Source: Candidatus Methylomirabilota bacterium
Lineage (GTDB): Bacteria; Methylomirabilota; Methylomirabilia; Rokubacteriales; CSP1-6
Direction of reading: 5' to 3'
Length of the DNA stretch: 64,000 bases
Assembly (NCBI GenBank): GCA_035315345.1
Contig: DATFYA010000189.1
Coordinates: forward strand, 20,094 to 84,093
The notes under the pieces are model-generated. The model saw only the letters and a program-made list of their open reading frames with translations. It was not told where the DNA came from and searched no databases. The position numbers were made by a program, and so were the translations under genes. Positions 42,795 to 51,322 of the stretch are shown here, in pieces; position 1 is the first letter of the stretch; each line of letters starts with the position of its first letter.

Positions 42795-43966
42795 GCCGCC
42801 CGCGCGCGGAATGGGTGCTCCCCGCCTCGATGCTGCTCGGCACCTTTGCGTGGTCGTTCGTGTACGTGAGCTTGCCCTTCCACATCCAGAGGATGTCGAG
42901 CCTCGACCCGGCCGCGACGCTCCGATGGACGGGGTGGATTCTCGGCATCAGCCCGCTGATCACCGTGCTCACCGCGCCGATCTCGGGCCGGCTGGGCGAG
43001 CACATCGATCCCAAGCGCGGCTTCATCGCGGTGCAGGCGTTCCAGGGGCTCGGCTTCCTCGGCATGGCGGCGGCGCGCACGCTGCCCGAGATGCTGGTCG
43101 CGCGCATGCTGCTGGGCCTGATGGGCGCGGTCTCGACCTTCGCGTTCATCATGGTGGGCCGCTCGGGTGGCGACGTGCGGCGCCAGGTCTCCTACATCCA
43201 ATCCGGGATGACGCTGGGCCAGGTGCTCGGCCCGGCGGCGGGCGCGCTGGTGGCCGCGCGCGTCGGCTTCCGCCTCTCGTTCGTGCTGGGCGCGGTGATG
43301 CTCTGGGCGTGCTCGGCGCTCGTCTCCTGGGGCGTGCCGCCCGGCCGGCCCCGCGACCCCAAGGCCGCGCCGGCCCGCCCGACCTCGGTGCGCGAGCTGG
43401 CGACGGTGTCGCTGGTGGTCCTCGCCGGCTCGACGCAGATCTTCTTCCTCACCTCGATCCTGCCCCAGATCCTGCCGCCGCTCGGCGTGGCCACGGAGTC
43501 CACCCTGGAGGTCGGCGGCGTCCTGATCTTCGCCACCGGGGTCGCCGCCTCGCTCGGCGCGATGGCCGCGCCGCGGCTGGCCGAGCTGCTGGGCGACCGC
43601 CAGGCGGTGCGGTGGTTCCTGCTGGGCTCCTCCCTGTTCCTCGCGACGCTCGCCCTCGCGGGCAACGTGTGGGCCTTCGGCGCGCTGCGCTTCCTTCAGG
43701 TGCTGTGCATCGCCCCGGTGTTCCCGCTCGCGGTGGCCGCGATCGCGCAGCGCGCGTCCGGCGGGGCGATCGGGTTCGTGAACTCCTCGCGCATCGGCGC
43801 TGCCTTCATCGGCCCGGTGCTGGCCACCACGCTGCTATCGTCGCTGCCGCCCGCCGCGGTGTACCTGGTGCTGGCCGCCCTCGGGCTCGCGGTGGTCCCG
43901 CTGGTGGCGCGGCTGGATCGCCGGCCGCGCTTCAGGGATGATCCCGGAGGAGGCGTGACCGCGTGA
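42791..43966 (+). CDS. MFS transporter
   Basis: A 391-residue major-facilitator protein with about 11-12 membrane helices. The conserved loop 2-3 motif appears as GRLGEHIDPKRG (about residue 64), and the helix-4 stretch RMLLGLMGAVSTFAFIMVGRSGG and FIQ-like SYIQSGMTLGQVLGP resemble drug/H+ antiporters. Substrate cannot be inferred. GTG 42791 overlaps the permease stop by 4 bp and its own stop overlaps the ATPase start by 4 bp, an unusual position between two subunits of one ABC system. Longer in-frame sequence upstream only shadows the permease gene. Confidence 0.87.
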   Translation: MSRPRAEWVLPASMLLGTFAWSFVYVSLPFHIQRMSSLDPAATLRWTGWILGISPLITVLTAPISGRLGEHIDPKRGFIAVQAFQGLGFLGMAAARTLPEMLVARMLLGLMGAVSTFAFIMVGRSGGDVRRQVSYIQSGMTLGQVLGPAAGALVAARVGFRLSFVLGAVMLWACSALVSWGVPPGRPRDPKAAPARPTSVRELATVSLVVLAGSTQIFFLTSILPQILPPLGVATESTLEVGGVLIFATGVAASLGAMAAPRLAELLGDRQAVRWFLLGSSLFLATLALAGNVWAFGALRFLQVLCIAPVFPLAVAAIAQRASGGAIGFVNSSRIGAAFIGPVLATTLLSSLPPAAVYLVLAALGLAVVPLVARLDRRPRFRDDPGGGVTA

Positions 43967-45066
43967 CCCAGTCCGAGCTGATCCGGCTGTCCGAGGTGCG
44001 CATGGAGGGCGTGGGCAAGCGCTACGGCGACCACTGGGCGGTCGCCGACGTGTCGATCTCGATCCGGCCCGGTGAGTTCTACACGCTGCTGGGGCCGTCC
44101 GGCTGCGGCAAGACCACGCTGCTGCGGCTGCTGGCCGGCTTCATCACGCCCGACACCGGCCGCATCGTGGTGGACGACGAGCCGATCGACGCGGTGCCGC
44201 CGTGGAAGCGCAACCTCGGCATGGTGTTCCAGCACTACGCGCTCTGGCCGCATCTCTCGGTGTTCGAGAACGTGGCCTTCGGCCTGCGCGAGCGTGGAGT
44301 GAGCGGCGAGGCGTTGACCGGCAAGGTGGCGGCCGCCCTCGGGCAGGTCGGGCTCGCGGGCTTCGAGCCGCGTCGGCCGTCGCAGCTCTCGGGCGGCCAG
44401 CAGCAGCGGGTGGCCCTGGCGCGCACCCTCGTGGTGCAGCCGCGGCTGCTGCTCCTCGACGAGCCGCTGTCGAACCTCGATGCGGGGCTGCGCGCCCAGA
44501 TGCGGCTGGAGCTGGGGCGGCTGCATCGCGACGTCGGCATCACCACGCTCCACGTGACCCACGACCAGGCGGAGGCCCTCGCCCTGTCGAGCCGCATCGC
44601 GGTGCTGGACCACGGGCGGGTCGTGCAGGAGGGCAAGCCCGAGGAGATCTACTGGCGCCCCCGCAACCGCTTCGTGGCCGAGTTCGTGGGCGCGGCGAAC
44701 CTCGTGCCGGTGCGCGTGGTCGAGGTGCGCGACCTCGGGGTGGTGGTCGAGACCGCGGGCGGCTCGCGGGTGCCGGTGGCCTCGGGCGGCCATCCCTGGG
44801 CGGTCGGCGCGCGCGGGCTCCTCTGCCTCCGTCCGGAGTCCCTGCGGCTCGAGGAGTCGGAGCGCGCGGCCGGCGGCATCCGCGGCCAGGTGGCGAGCCA
44901 CGTCTTCGAGGGCTCGCGCCAGCTGTACGACGTGGCGATCCCCGGCGGCAGCGTGCGCGTGGAGATGCTGACCTCCGCGTCGCAGGGCCGCGGCTTCAAG
45001 CCCGGCGACGACGTGAAGATCGAGATCTCTCCCGAGACCTCGGTGCTCCTGCCCGAGCCGACCTGA
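43963..45066 (+). CDS. ABC transporter ATP-binding protein, Fe3+/spermidine type
   Basis: A 367-residue ATPase with intact Walker A (GPSGCGKTT, about residues 43-51), Q-loop (FQHYALWP), signature LSGGQQQR, Walker [13 protein letters not shown] and switch His (VTHDQAEAL). The C-terminal 120 residues are a TOBE-type domain (about 245-360). It must power the permease at 41121, since both have the same family layout and lie in one operon. GTG 43963 overlaps the MFS stop. It is about 40 % identical-looking to the ATPase at 2500 in the core motifs, but the clusters are distinct. Last gene of the glmS-pel transcription unit as far as spacing shows. Confidence 0.88.
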   Translation: MTQSELIRLSEVRMEGVGKRYGDHWAVADVSISIRPGEFYTLLGPSGCGKTTLLRLLAGFITPDTGRIVVDDEPIDAVPPWKRNLGMVFQHYALWPHLSVFENVAFGLRERGVSGEALTGKVAAALGQVGLAGFEPRRPSQLSGGQQQRVALARTLVVQPRLLLLDEPLSNLDAGLRAQMRLELGRLHRDVGITTLHVTHDQAEALALSSRIAVLDHGRVVQEGKPEEIYWRPRNRFVAEFVGAANLVPVRVVEVRDLGVVVETAGGSRVPVASGGHPWAVGARGLLCLRPESLRLEESERAAGGIRGQVASHVFEGSRQLYDVAIPGGSVRVEMLTSASQGRGFKPGDDVKIEISPETSVLLPEPT

Positions 45067-45096
45067 CATGGTATCTTCCCAGCGGGAGACCACGAG

Positions 45097-45423
45097 ATGA
45101 GCGCCGAGCGAACCGACATCGCCCCTCAGGATTTGAAGACGCGCCTCGACCGCAAGGACCCGGTGGTGCTGCTGGACGTGCGCGAGGACTGGGAGACCGC
45201 GCTGTGCCGCCTGGACAACGCGACCCACATCCCGATCGAGGAGATCGAGTTCCGGACCGCCGAGCTGGACCCCGCGGACGAGATCGTCGTGTACTGCCAT
45301 CACGGAGTCCGCAGCGCGGCGGTGGCCGGCTTCCTCCGGCAGCAGGGGTTCAAGGCGGTGAACCTGGTGGGCGGGCTCGATCAGTGGGCCCAGGCGATCG
45401 ATCCGAAGATGAAGCGGTACTAG
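45097..45423 (+). CDS. Rhodanese-like domain protein
   Basis: A 108-residue single-domain sulfurtransferase-fold protein. The active-site loop is YCHHGVRS with the catalytic Cys at about residue 67, and the family start VVLLDVREDWE and end NLVGGLDQWAQAID are present. Such small proteins carry a persulfide or act in cyanide/thiosulfate sulfur transfer; the acceptor is unknown. A GGGAG site lies about 9 bases before the ATG. It begins a new cluster 30 bp after the ABC ATPase, and the enoyl-CoA hydratase gene starts 10 bp downstream. Confidence 0.88.
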   Translation: MSAERTDIAPQDLKTRLDRKDPVVLLDVREDWETALCRLDNATHIPIEEIEFRTAELDPADEIVVYCHHGVRSAAVAGFLRQQGFKAVNLVGGLDQWAQAIDPKMKRY

Positions 45424-45433
45424 CCGCCGATCC

Positions 45434-46210
45434 ATGTCGGTCGAGCCGGACTTCGTCACGGTCGCGCGCGAGGGCGTCCTGGCCTGGGTGACGCTGGACC
45501 GCCCGCCGTTGAACTTGATCGTGCCCGAGATGGTCGAGGGGATCCGCGCCACCTTCGCGGCGCTGCGCCGGGACGCCGGGGTGCGCGCCGCCGTGATCAC
45601 CGGCGCGGGCCGCGCGACCACCGGGGGCATGCAGCTGCAGGTGCTCCGCGACTTCACCCCGGGCCCCGCCAAGGCCTTCATCGCCAGCCTGCACGAGGCG
45701 ATCAACGAAGTGCACGACGCCCCGTTCCCGACCGTCTGCATGATCAACGGCGCCTGCCTCGGGGCCGGCTTCGAGCTGGCCATGGCCTGTGACCTGCGCA
45801 CCGCGGCCGGCGACGCGGTGATGGGCCTGCCGGAGATCCGCGTCGGCATCCCGTCGGTGATCGAGGCCGCGCTCCTGCCCGGCGTGGTCGGGCCCGGGCG
45901 CGCCGCCGAGATCTTGTTGACCGGCGAGAGCGTCTCCGCGCGGCAGGCCTTCGAGTGGGGCCTGGTGAACCGGGTGGCGCCGCGGTCCGAGCTGCGGGCG
46001 GTGACCGCCGAGCTGGTCGGCAAGATCCTCGCGTGCGCGCCGAGCGCGGTGCGCCTGCAGAAGGAGCTGATCGTGCGGTGGCGCAACACGGACCTGCGCA
46101 CCGCCGTCGAGTATGGCGTCAACGCCTTCGGCCAGTCCTTCGCCACCGGGGAGCCGCGCGAAGCGATGGAGGCCTATCTCGGCAAGCGCAAGCCCCGCTT
46201 CGCTTCGTGA
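45434..46210 (+). CDS. Enoyl-CoA hydratase/isomerase family protein
   Basis: A 258-residue crotonase-fold enzyme. The oxyanion-hole and first catalytic Glu region (NGACLGAGFELAMACDLR, about residues 106-122) and the second Glu (GLPEIRVGIPS, about 137) are both present, so hydratase activity is plausible. The first CoA-binding loop is unusual (GRATTGGMQL in place of AFSAGAD), so substrate may differ from short fatty enoyl-CoAs; cyclohexenyl- or dienoyl-CoA hydratases are alternatives. It overlaps the HAD phosphatase by 4 bp and lies near hydroxyacyl-CoA and acyl-CoA dehydrogenases. Confidence 0.87.
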   Translation: MSVEPDFVTVAREGVLAWVTLDRPPLNLIVPEMVEGIRATFAALRRDAGVRAAVITGAGRATTGGMQLQVLRDFTPGPAKAFIASLHEAINEVHDAPFPTVCMINGACLGAGFELAMACDLRTAAGDAVMGLPEIRVGIPSVIEAALLPGVVGPGRAAEILLTGESVSARQAFEWGLVNRVAPRSELRAVTAELVGKILACAPSAVRLQKELIVRWRNTDLRTAVEYGVNAFGQSFATGEPREAMEAYLGKRKPRFAS

Positions 46211-46962
46211 TCCGCCTCGTCACCTTCGACTTCTGGGACACGCTGGTCACCGATTCGCCGGAGAACCTGCGCGCTCAGCGCGCGCGCCGCGTCGAGGCCA
46301 TCCGGCGCGCGCTGCACGACGCGGGGGCGCCGGTCAGCGAGGTCGACGCCGAGGACATCCACGAGCGCTCGGGCCTCACGCTGGCCGAGCGCTTCTGGAG
46401 CGACAATCGCGACCCGAGCCCGGCCGAGCAGCTGCGCATCGTCCTCGATACCCGGGAGCCGGGCATCGCCGCCCGCCTGAGCCCGGCCGCCTTCGCGGCC
46501 GCGCTCGAGGCCTACATCTCCCCGGTGCTGGCCCATCCGCCCGACCTGTCCCCGGGCGCCGCGCGGGCAGTACGCGACCTGGCCGCACGCGGAGTGATCC
46601 TCGGCATCGTGTCCAATACCGGCCGCACGCCCGGGCTGATCCTGCGGCGCGTGCTCGAGCGCCACGGGCTGCTGCGCTACTTCGGTCCCATCTCGTACTC
46701 CGACGAGATCGGCGTGCGCAAGCCGGAGGCGGAGATCTTTCGCGTGACGCTCGCCGCCGCCGGGATGCGGCCCGGGCAGGCGCTGCACATCGGCGACAAC
46801 CCCGACGCCGACGTGGTGGGCGCGCGGGGGATCGGCATGCGCGCGGCGCACTACACCGCCGGGTTCCGGCTCCCGTCGGCCGACGCCGATCTCATCGTTG
46901 CCGACCTCGAGATGCTCGCCGACGAGGTTTTTCGGGTTGCCCCCACCTGGGCCGCCGGGTAA
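46207..46962 (+). CDS. HAD family hydrolase
   Basis: A 251-residue HAD-fold hydrolase. Motif I is TFDFWDTL (about residues 5-12): first Asp present, second acidic position Asp (DFWDTL), as in phosphatase/dehalogenase-type members. Motif II is the Ser in GIVSNTGRTP, motif III the Lys in IGVRKPEAEIF, and motif IV GDNPDADVVGA. A helical cap fills about residues 20-110 (class I). Substrate unknown. GTG 46207 overlaps the hydratase stop. The gene ends 15 bp before apt and carries the apt promoter-like signal in its last codons. Confidence 0.85.
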   Translation: MIRLVTFDFWDTLVTDSPENLRAQRARRVEAIRRALHDAGAPVSEVDAEDIHERSGLTLAERFWSDNRDPSPAEQLRIVLDTREPGIAARLSPAAFAAALEAYISPVLAHPPDLSPGAARAVRDLAARGVILGIVSNTGRTPGLILRRVLERHGLLRYFGPISYSDEIGVRKPEAEIFRVTLAAAGMRPGQALHIGDNPDADVVGARGIGMRAAHYTAGFRLPSADADLIVADLEMLADEVFRVAPTWAAG

Positions 46963-46965
46963 CAT
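46937..46965 (+). promoter_or_regulatory. Candidate sigma70-type promoter of apt
   Basis: TTGCCC (46937-46942) and TAACAT (46960-46965), spacer 17 bp, lie at the end of the upstream gene. The -10 box is 12 bases before the apt ATG, giving a leader of about five bases. Confidence 0.45.
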
Positions 46966-46977
46966 GCCGGCTCGGCC

Positions 46978-47502
46978 ATGAACCTGGACGAGCTCCGCGC
47001 AAAGATCCGCGACATCAAGGATTTTCCGACCGAAGGCATCCTCTTCAAGGACATCACCACGCTGCTGAAGGACGGCCCCGCCTGGGCCTCGGTGATCGAC
47101 CACCTGGCCGCCCGCTACCACACCTCGCGGGTCGACCTGGTCGTGGGCGTGGAGTCGCGCGGCTTCATCTTCGGCGGGGCGCTCGCCCATCAGCTCAAGG
47201 CCGGCTTCGTGCCGGTGCGCAAGCGGGGCAAGCTCCCCGCGCGCACGATCGAGGAGGAGTACGAGCTGGAGTACGGTCGCGACGTGCTGGCCATCCACGA
47301 AGATGCGATCGCAGCGGGGCAGCGCGTGCTGGTGGTGGACGATCTGCTGGCCACCGGGGGCACGATGGCGGCCACGCTGCGACTCGTGGAGCGGCTGGGC
47401 GCGTCGGTGGTGGGCGCCGCCTTCCTGATCGAGCTGGCCTTTCTCAAGGGCCGCGCCCGTCTCGCCGGGCACCGGATCGACTCCCTGATCGTCTACGACT
47501 AG
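46978..47502 (+). CDS. apt: Adenine phosphoribosyltransferase
   Basis: A 174-residue type I phosphoribosyltransferase that salvages adenine to AMP using PRPP. The N-terminus ...IKDFPTEGILFKDITTLL is the APRT hallmark, VGVESRGFIFG and VRKRGKLP form the base-binding and flexible loops, and VLVVDDLLATGGTM (about residues 116-129) is the PRPP site. Length is normal for the family (170-180). No ribosome-binding site precedes the ATG, which fits the near-leaderless promoter described at 46937. Confidence 0.96.
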   Translation: MNLDELRAKIRDIKDFPTEGILFKDITTLLKDGPAWASVIDHLAARYHTSRVDLVVGVESRGFIFGGALAHQLKAGFVPVRKRGKLPARTIEEEYELEYGRDVLAIHEDAIAAGQRVLVVDDLLATGGTMAATLRLVERLGASVVGAAFLIELAFLKGRARLAGHRIDSLIVYD

Positions 47503-47519
47503 ACCGTCGGCAGTAGTTG

Positions 47520-47525
47520 TATGAT
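47520..47525 (+). promoter_or_regulatory. Candidate -10 box (TATGAT)
   Basis: TATGAT lies 19 bases before ATG 47545, with a GGGAGG ribosome-binding site between, so this gene would have a normal short leader. No clear -35 element is visible. Confidence 0.35.
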
Positions 47526-47544
47526 GGGAGCCGGGAGGCCGGAC

Positions 47545-47895
47545 ATGATCGAGCGAGCGTGGGTCGGGGGCGTGCTGGTGGCGATGGCGGGGGTGGTGCT
47601 GCCCGCGGCCGCGGTCGGGGCCGGCGAGGGCACGCAGCCGGCGCCGGCGCCGATCATCTTGAACCTGATCAACCGGCCGATCGAGTCGCGGGAGCGCGCC
47701 TTCACCGAGGACATCAAGCGCGAGGCGTTGGCCCCGCGGCCATCGCCGGTCGATGAGTGGGAGCCCCAGCCGGACGGCTCCATGCGCAACAAGAAGACCG
47801 GGATCAGCGTGACCGTGAGGAATCCGTGCCCGCCCGGCGACATCGAGCACGAGTTCGCGCTGGCCGCCTACAACCGCTCGAAGACCCGCCGCTGA
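47545..47895 (+). CDS. Exported hypothetical protein
   Basis: A 116-residue protein with a signal peptide (about residues 1-26, ending VGAGEG or AAAVGA) and a short mature part of about 90 residues. The central segment PDGSMRNKKTGISVTVRNPCPPGD contains a single Cys. No family is recognised. ATG 47545 is preferred to ATG 47521 because GGGAGG lies 7 bases before it and the earlier ATG overlaps the -10-like TATGAT. The gene stands alone between apt and the hydroxyacyl-CoA dehydrogenase. Confidence 0.6.
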   Translation: MIERAWVGGVLVAMAGVVLPAAAVGAGEGTQPAPAPIILNLINRPIESRERAFTEDIKREALAPRPSPVDEWEPQPDGSMRNKKTGISVTVRNPCPPGDIEHEFALAAYNRSKTRR

Positions 47896-47973
47896 CCGCC
47901 GCGCAGAACCCTACCATTCGAGGCTGACGTCGTCCCGGAGCCGCCAGGGACGGCGTGATCGGGGAGACCGGGC

Positions 47974-48831
47974 ATGGCAATCCGCAACGTCGGGGTGCTG
48001 GGCTGTGGGCTGATGGGGTCGGGGATCGCGCAGGTCACCGCGCAGGCGGGCTTCCCGACAGTGGTGGCCGAGGCCAGCCAGGAGCTGCTCGACCGCGGGC
48101 TGGCCGGCCTCCGCAAGAGTCTCGACGCCCTCGTGGCCAAGGCGAAGCTCGACGAGAAGGCGCGGGACGAGGTGCTCGGGCGGATCAAGGGTGTGGTCGG
48201 GGTCGAGGGCTTCCGCGACTGCGACCTCGTGATCGAGGCCATCACCGAGAATCAGCCGCTGAAGAACGAGACGTTCGCCAGGCTCGACCGTATCTGCCCG
48301 CCGCACGCCCTGCTGGCGTCGAATACCTCGTCGTGCAACATCACCGCGATGGCCGCCGCGACGAAGCGGCCGGGGCAGGTGCTGGGGCTGCACTTCTTCA
48401 ACCCGGTGCCGCTGATGAAGCTGGTCGAGGTCGTGCAGACCATCCTCACCGACGAGAAGAGCGTGCTGGGGGCGTACGAGTGGGTGCACGCCGTCGGCAA
48501 GGTGCCGGTGCGGGCGAAGGACTCCACCGCGTTCATCGTCAACCGGCTGCTCGTGCCCTACCTGCTGGACGCGATCCGGGTCTACGAAGGTGGCCTGGCC
48601 TCGCTGGAGGACATCGACCAGGCGATGAAGCTCGGCTGCGGCTACCCGATGGGGCCCTTCACCCTGCTCGACCTGGTCGGCCTCGACACCACCATGTACG
48701 TGGCCGAGGTCATGTTCGACGAGTACCGGGAGCCCCGCTACGCCCCACCCCCGCTGCTCAAGCGCATGGTCATGGCCGGGCAGCTCGGTCGCAAATCCGG
48801 CAAGGGCTTCTACGATTACTCGAAGAAGTAG
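47974..48831 (+). CDS. 3-hydroxyacyl-CoA (3-hydroxybutyryl-CoA) dehydrogenase
   Basis: A 285-residue NAD-dependent enzyme oxidising 3-hydroxyacyl-CoA. The Rossmann motif is LGCGLMGSGIAQVTAQAG (about residues 9-26). The catalytic His and Glu are in LGLHFFNPVPLMKLVEVV (about 137-154), and the C-terminal domain has FIVNRLLVPYLLDAIR, LGCGYPMGPFTLLDLVGLD and the end GRKSGKGFYDY. Size and motifs fit the Hbd/PaaH short-chain class rather than the multifunctional FadB. GGGGAG lies about 7 bases upstream of the ATG. The acyl-CoA dehydrogenase follows directly. Confidence 0.94.
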   Translation: MAIRNVGVLGCGLMGSGIAQVTAQAGFPTVVAEASQELLDRGLAGLRKSLDALVAKAKLDEKARDEVLGRIKGVVGVEGFRDCDLVIEAITENQPLKNETFARLDRICPPHALLASNTSSCNITAMAAATKRPGQVLGLHFFNPVPLMKLVEVVQTILTDEKSVLGAYEWVHAVGKVPVRAKDSTAFIVNRLLVPYLLDAIRVYEGGLASLEDIDQAMKLGCGYPMGPFTLLDLVGLDTTMYVAEVMFDEYREPRYAPPPLLKRMVMAGQLGRKSGKGFYDYSKK

Positions 48832-48849
48832 GTGCAACCGGTTGCCACG

Positions 48850-50001
48850 ATGAACAATCTCTACTATCTGAGCGAGGACCAGCAGGCGATCCGTACGCTG
48901 GCGCGGGAGATCGCGCGCGAGCGTATCGCCCCGCGCGCCGCCCACGTGGACGAGACCGGCGAGTACCCGCACGAGCAGCTGAAGCTGCTGGGGCAGCAGG
49001 GCTTGATGGGGCTGCACATCCCCGAGGAGTACGGGGGCACGGCGGCGGGCTCGCTCGCCTTCTGCCTGGCCGCCGAGGAGGTGGCCTGGGCCTGTGCGTC
49101 GACGTCGACCATCTTCCTGGTGCAGAACCTGGGCGGCTACCCGATCATCTTCGCGGGCAGCGAGGAGCAGAAGCGGCACTACCTGCCGAAGCTGGCCACC
49201 GGGGAGATGACGGCGGCCTTCTCCCTCTCCGAGCCGGGATCGGGCTCGGACGCCGCCGCGATGACCTGTCGCGCCGTCCGCAAGGGCGACCGCTACGTGC
49301 TGAACGGCTCCAAGATGTGGGTGACCAACGGCTCCCACGCCGGCGTCATCACCGTGTTCGTGACCAGCGATCCGGGCAAGCGGGCCAAGGCGGTCACCGC
49401 GCTCCTGCTGGAGCCCGGCATGAAGGGGTTCACGGTCGGCAAGGCGGAGCGCAAGCTCGGCATCCACGGCTCGCCCACCGTGGCCTTGCACTTCAGCGAC
49501 TGCGAGGTGCCGGTCGAGAACCGGCTGGGCAAGGAGGGCGACGGATTCAAGATCGCGATGCGGACGCTCGAGCAGTCGCGGCCCACCATCGGTGCGCAGG
49601 CCGTGGGCATCGCCCAGGCCGCGCTCGACGCCTCGGTGGCCTACGCCAAGGAGCGCCGCGCTTTCGACCAGCCCATCGCCACCTTCCAGGGCATCCAGTT
49701 CATGCTCGCCGACATGGCGATGGCCGTGCATGCGTCGCGACTGGTCGTCCACCACGCCGCCGCCCTGATCGACCACGGGGTGAGCGGGACGGCGCTGGAA
49801 GCCTCCGCGGCGAAGTGCCTGGCCTCGGACACCGCCATGAAGGCGGCGACCGATGCGGTCCAGATCTTCGGCGGGTACGGCTACACCCGTGAGTTCCCGG
49901 TCGAGCGGTTCATGCGCGACGCCAAGATCACCCAGATCTACGAGGGCACGAACCAGATCCAGCGCGTGGTCATCGCCCAGCAGCTGCTGGGCAAGGCCTG
50001 A
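48850..50001 (+). CDS. Acyl-CoA dehydrogenase
   Basis: A 383-residue FAD enzyme introducing the alpha-beta double bond in an acyl-CoA. Seen are the N-terminal helical domain, the FAD/substrate region AFSLSEPGSGSDAAAM (about residues 122-137), KMWVTNG, the C-terminal helical domain with QIFGGYGYTREFPVERFMRDA, and the catalytic Glu in IYEGTNQIQR (about 361). ATG 48850 (MNNLYYLSEDQ) matches the usual family start. An in-frame GTG at 48832 directly after the upstream stop would add six residues. With the hydroxyacyl-CoA dehydrogenase and enoyl-CoA hydratase nearby it makes three of the four beta-oxidation steps; a thiolase is not in the window. Confidence 0.94.
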   Translation: MNNLYYLSEDQQAIRTLAREIARERIAPRAAHVDETGEYPHEQLKLLGQQGLMGLHIPEEYGGTAAGSLAFCLAAEEVAWACASTSTIFLVQNLGGYPIIFAGSEEQKRHYLPKLATGEMTAAFSLSEPGSGSDAAAMTCRAVRKGDRYVLNGSKMWVTNGSHAGVITVFVTSDPGKRAKAVTALLLEPGMKGFTVGKAERKLGIHGSPTVALHFSDCEVPVENRLGKEGDGFKIAMRTLEQSRPTIGAQAVGIAQAALDASVAYAKERRAFDQPIATFQGIQFMLADMAMAVHASRLVVHHAAALIDHGVSGTALEASAAKCLASDTAMKAATDAVQIFGGYGYTREFPVERFMRDAKITQIYEGTNQIQRVVIAQQLLGKA

Positions 50002-50035
50002 CGTCTCGTCACCCCTAACCCGACAGGAGACCTCG

Positions 50036-51316
50036 ATGAGCGACCGTCGTCAGCCGCGTGTGCAGCGCCGCACCCTTCTGAAGGCCGCCGGGGCGGCGGC
50101 GGGCGCCGCCGCCCTCGGCTTCCCCGTCGTGCTGCGCGCGCAGACGCCGACCTTCAAGGTGGGCGTCGTCCACCCGGTGACCGGCCCCCTGGCCGAGCCC
50201 GGCCAGGCCTGCCGGCTGGGGGCCCAGATGGCGGCCGACGCGATCAACGCGGCGGGCGGCATCAAGTCCCTCAACGGCGCGAAGCTCGAGCTGATCGTGG
50301 GCGACACCCAGACCAAGCCCGACATCGGGCGCACCGAGGCGGAGCGCGTGATGAATCAGGGCGCCCAGATGCTCATGGGCTCCTTCGACTCCGGATCCAC
50401 CCAGGCGATGGTGCCGGTGGCCCAGCAGCGGCGCATCCCGTTCCTGGTCGACATCGCCGCCGCCGACCCCATCACCGCCAACGTGGCCAAGGCGGTGAAG
50501 GAAGGCCAGCAGAAGACGCAGTACGTCTACCGGAACTTCCCCACCGGCTCGTCGTTCGGGCGTCGGGCGGTGCAGTATTTCGGCGAGGTCTTCCAGGAAG
50601 CCAAGGTGTCGCCCAAGCGGGTGGTGCTGATGTACTGCAACGACCTCTTCGGCCAGAACAACGCCAAGGGCTTCCAGGCCGCGCACGCCGCCGCGAAGCC
50701 CTCCTGGGAGATCGTGGACGTCATCCCGTGGCCGGAGCCGCCCCAGGACCTCTCCACCGAGGTCTCTCGCGCGAAGGCGGCGAAGCCCGACGTGATCGCG
50801 CCGATCACCCGGCCGGCGAGCGCGCAGCTGCTGCTGCCCGAGATCCGCAAGCAGCGGATCGAGATCATGGGCATCGTGGGGCCGGGGAGCCCGGGCCTCT
50901 ACGAGGCCGGACAGCTCGCGGTCCTGAAGGACGATCTCGAGTACGTCATGAGCAGCCTGCCCTGGGCGAACTTCAAGAATCCGCGGACCCAGAAGGTCGC
51001 GGAGGACTACCTGAAGCGCTCCGGCGGCAAGACCTTCGACACCAACTCGGGCTACTCCTACGACGGCATGATGCTCATCGCCGACGTGCTCGAGCGCGCG
51101 AAGTCGACGGACCCCGACGCCATCGTGGAGGCGCTGCGCAAGTCGAACTGGAGCGGCGGCCTCATGCAGTACGCGGGCCCGGTGACCTTCAACGAGGTCG
51201 GCGACAATCCCAACGCGGTCACCACCATGATCCAGATCCTCGGCGGCAAGCCGGTGGCGGTCTGGCCCCGGGAGGCCGCGGTGCAGAAGTTCGTCTTCCC
51301 GCGTCCCAAGGCGTAG
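50036..51316 (+). CDS. ABC transporter substrate-binding protein, branched-chain amino acid (Leu/Ile/Val) type
   Basis: A 426-residue periplasmic binding protein with a twin-arginine signal (VQRRTLLKAAGAAAGAAAL, cleavage near residue 35). The Peripla_BP_6 fold follows: VGVVHPVTGPLAEPGQACRLGAQMAADAINAAGG (about 42-75), LIVGDTQTKPD and YRNFPTGSSFGRR. AGGAG lies 8 bases before the ATG. It heads a five-gene importer operon. In soil bacteria this family takes up aromatic acids, amides and dicarboxylates as often as amino acids, and the adjacent acyl-CoA genes favour an organic acid, but the ligand cannot be read from sequence. Confidence 0.92.
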   Translation: MSDRRQPRVQRRTLLKAAGAAAGAAALGFPVVLRAQTPTFKVGVVHPVTGPLAEPGQACRLGAQMAADAINAAGGIKSLNGAKLELIVGDTQTKPDIGRTEAERVMNQGAQMLMGSFDSGSTQAMVPVAQQRRIPFLVDIAAADPITANVAKAVKEGQQKTQYVYRNFPTGSSFGRRAVQYFGEVFQEAKVSPKRVVLMYCNDLFGQNNAKGFQAAHAAAKPSWEIVDVIPWPEPPQDLSTEVSRAKAAKPDVIAPITRPASAQLLLPEIRKQRIEIMGIVGPGSPGLYEAGQLAVLKDDLEYVMSSLPWANFKNPRTQKVAEDYLKRSGGKTFDTNSGYSYDGMMLIADVLERAKSTDPDAIVEALRKSNWSGGLMQYAGPVTFNEVGDNPNAVTTMIQILGGKPVAVWPREAAVQKFVFPRPKA

Positions 51317-51322
51317 CCGGCT

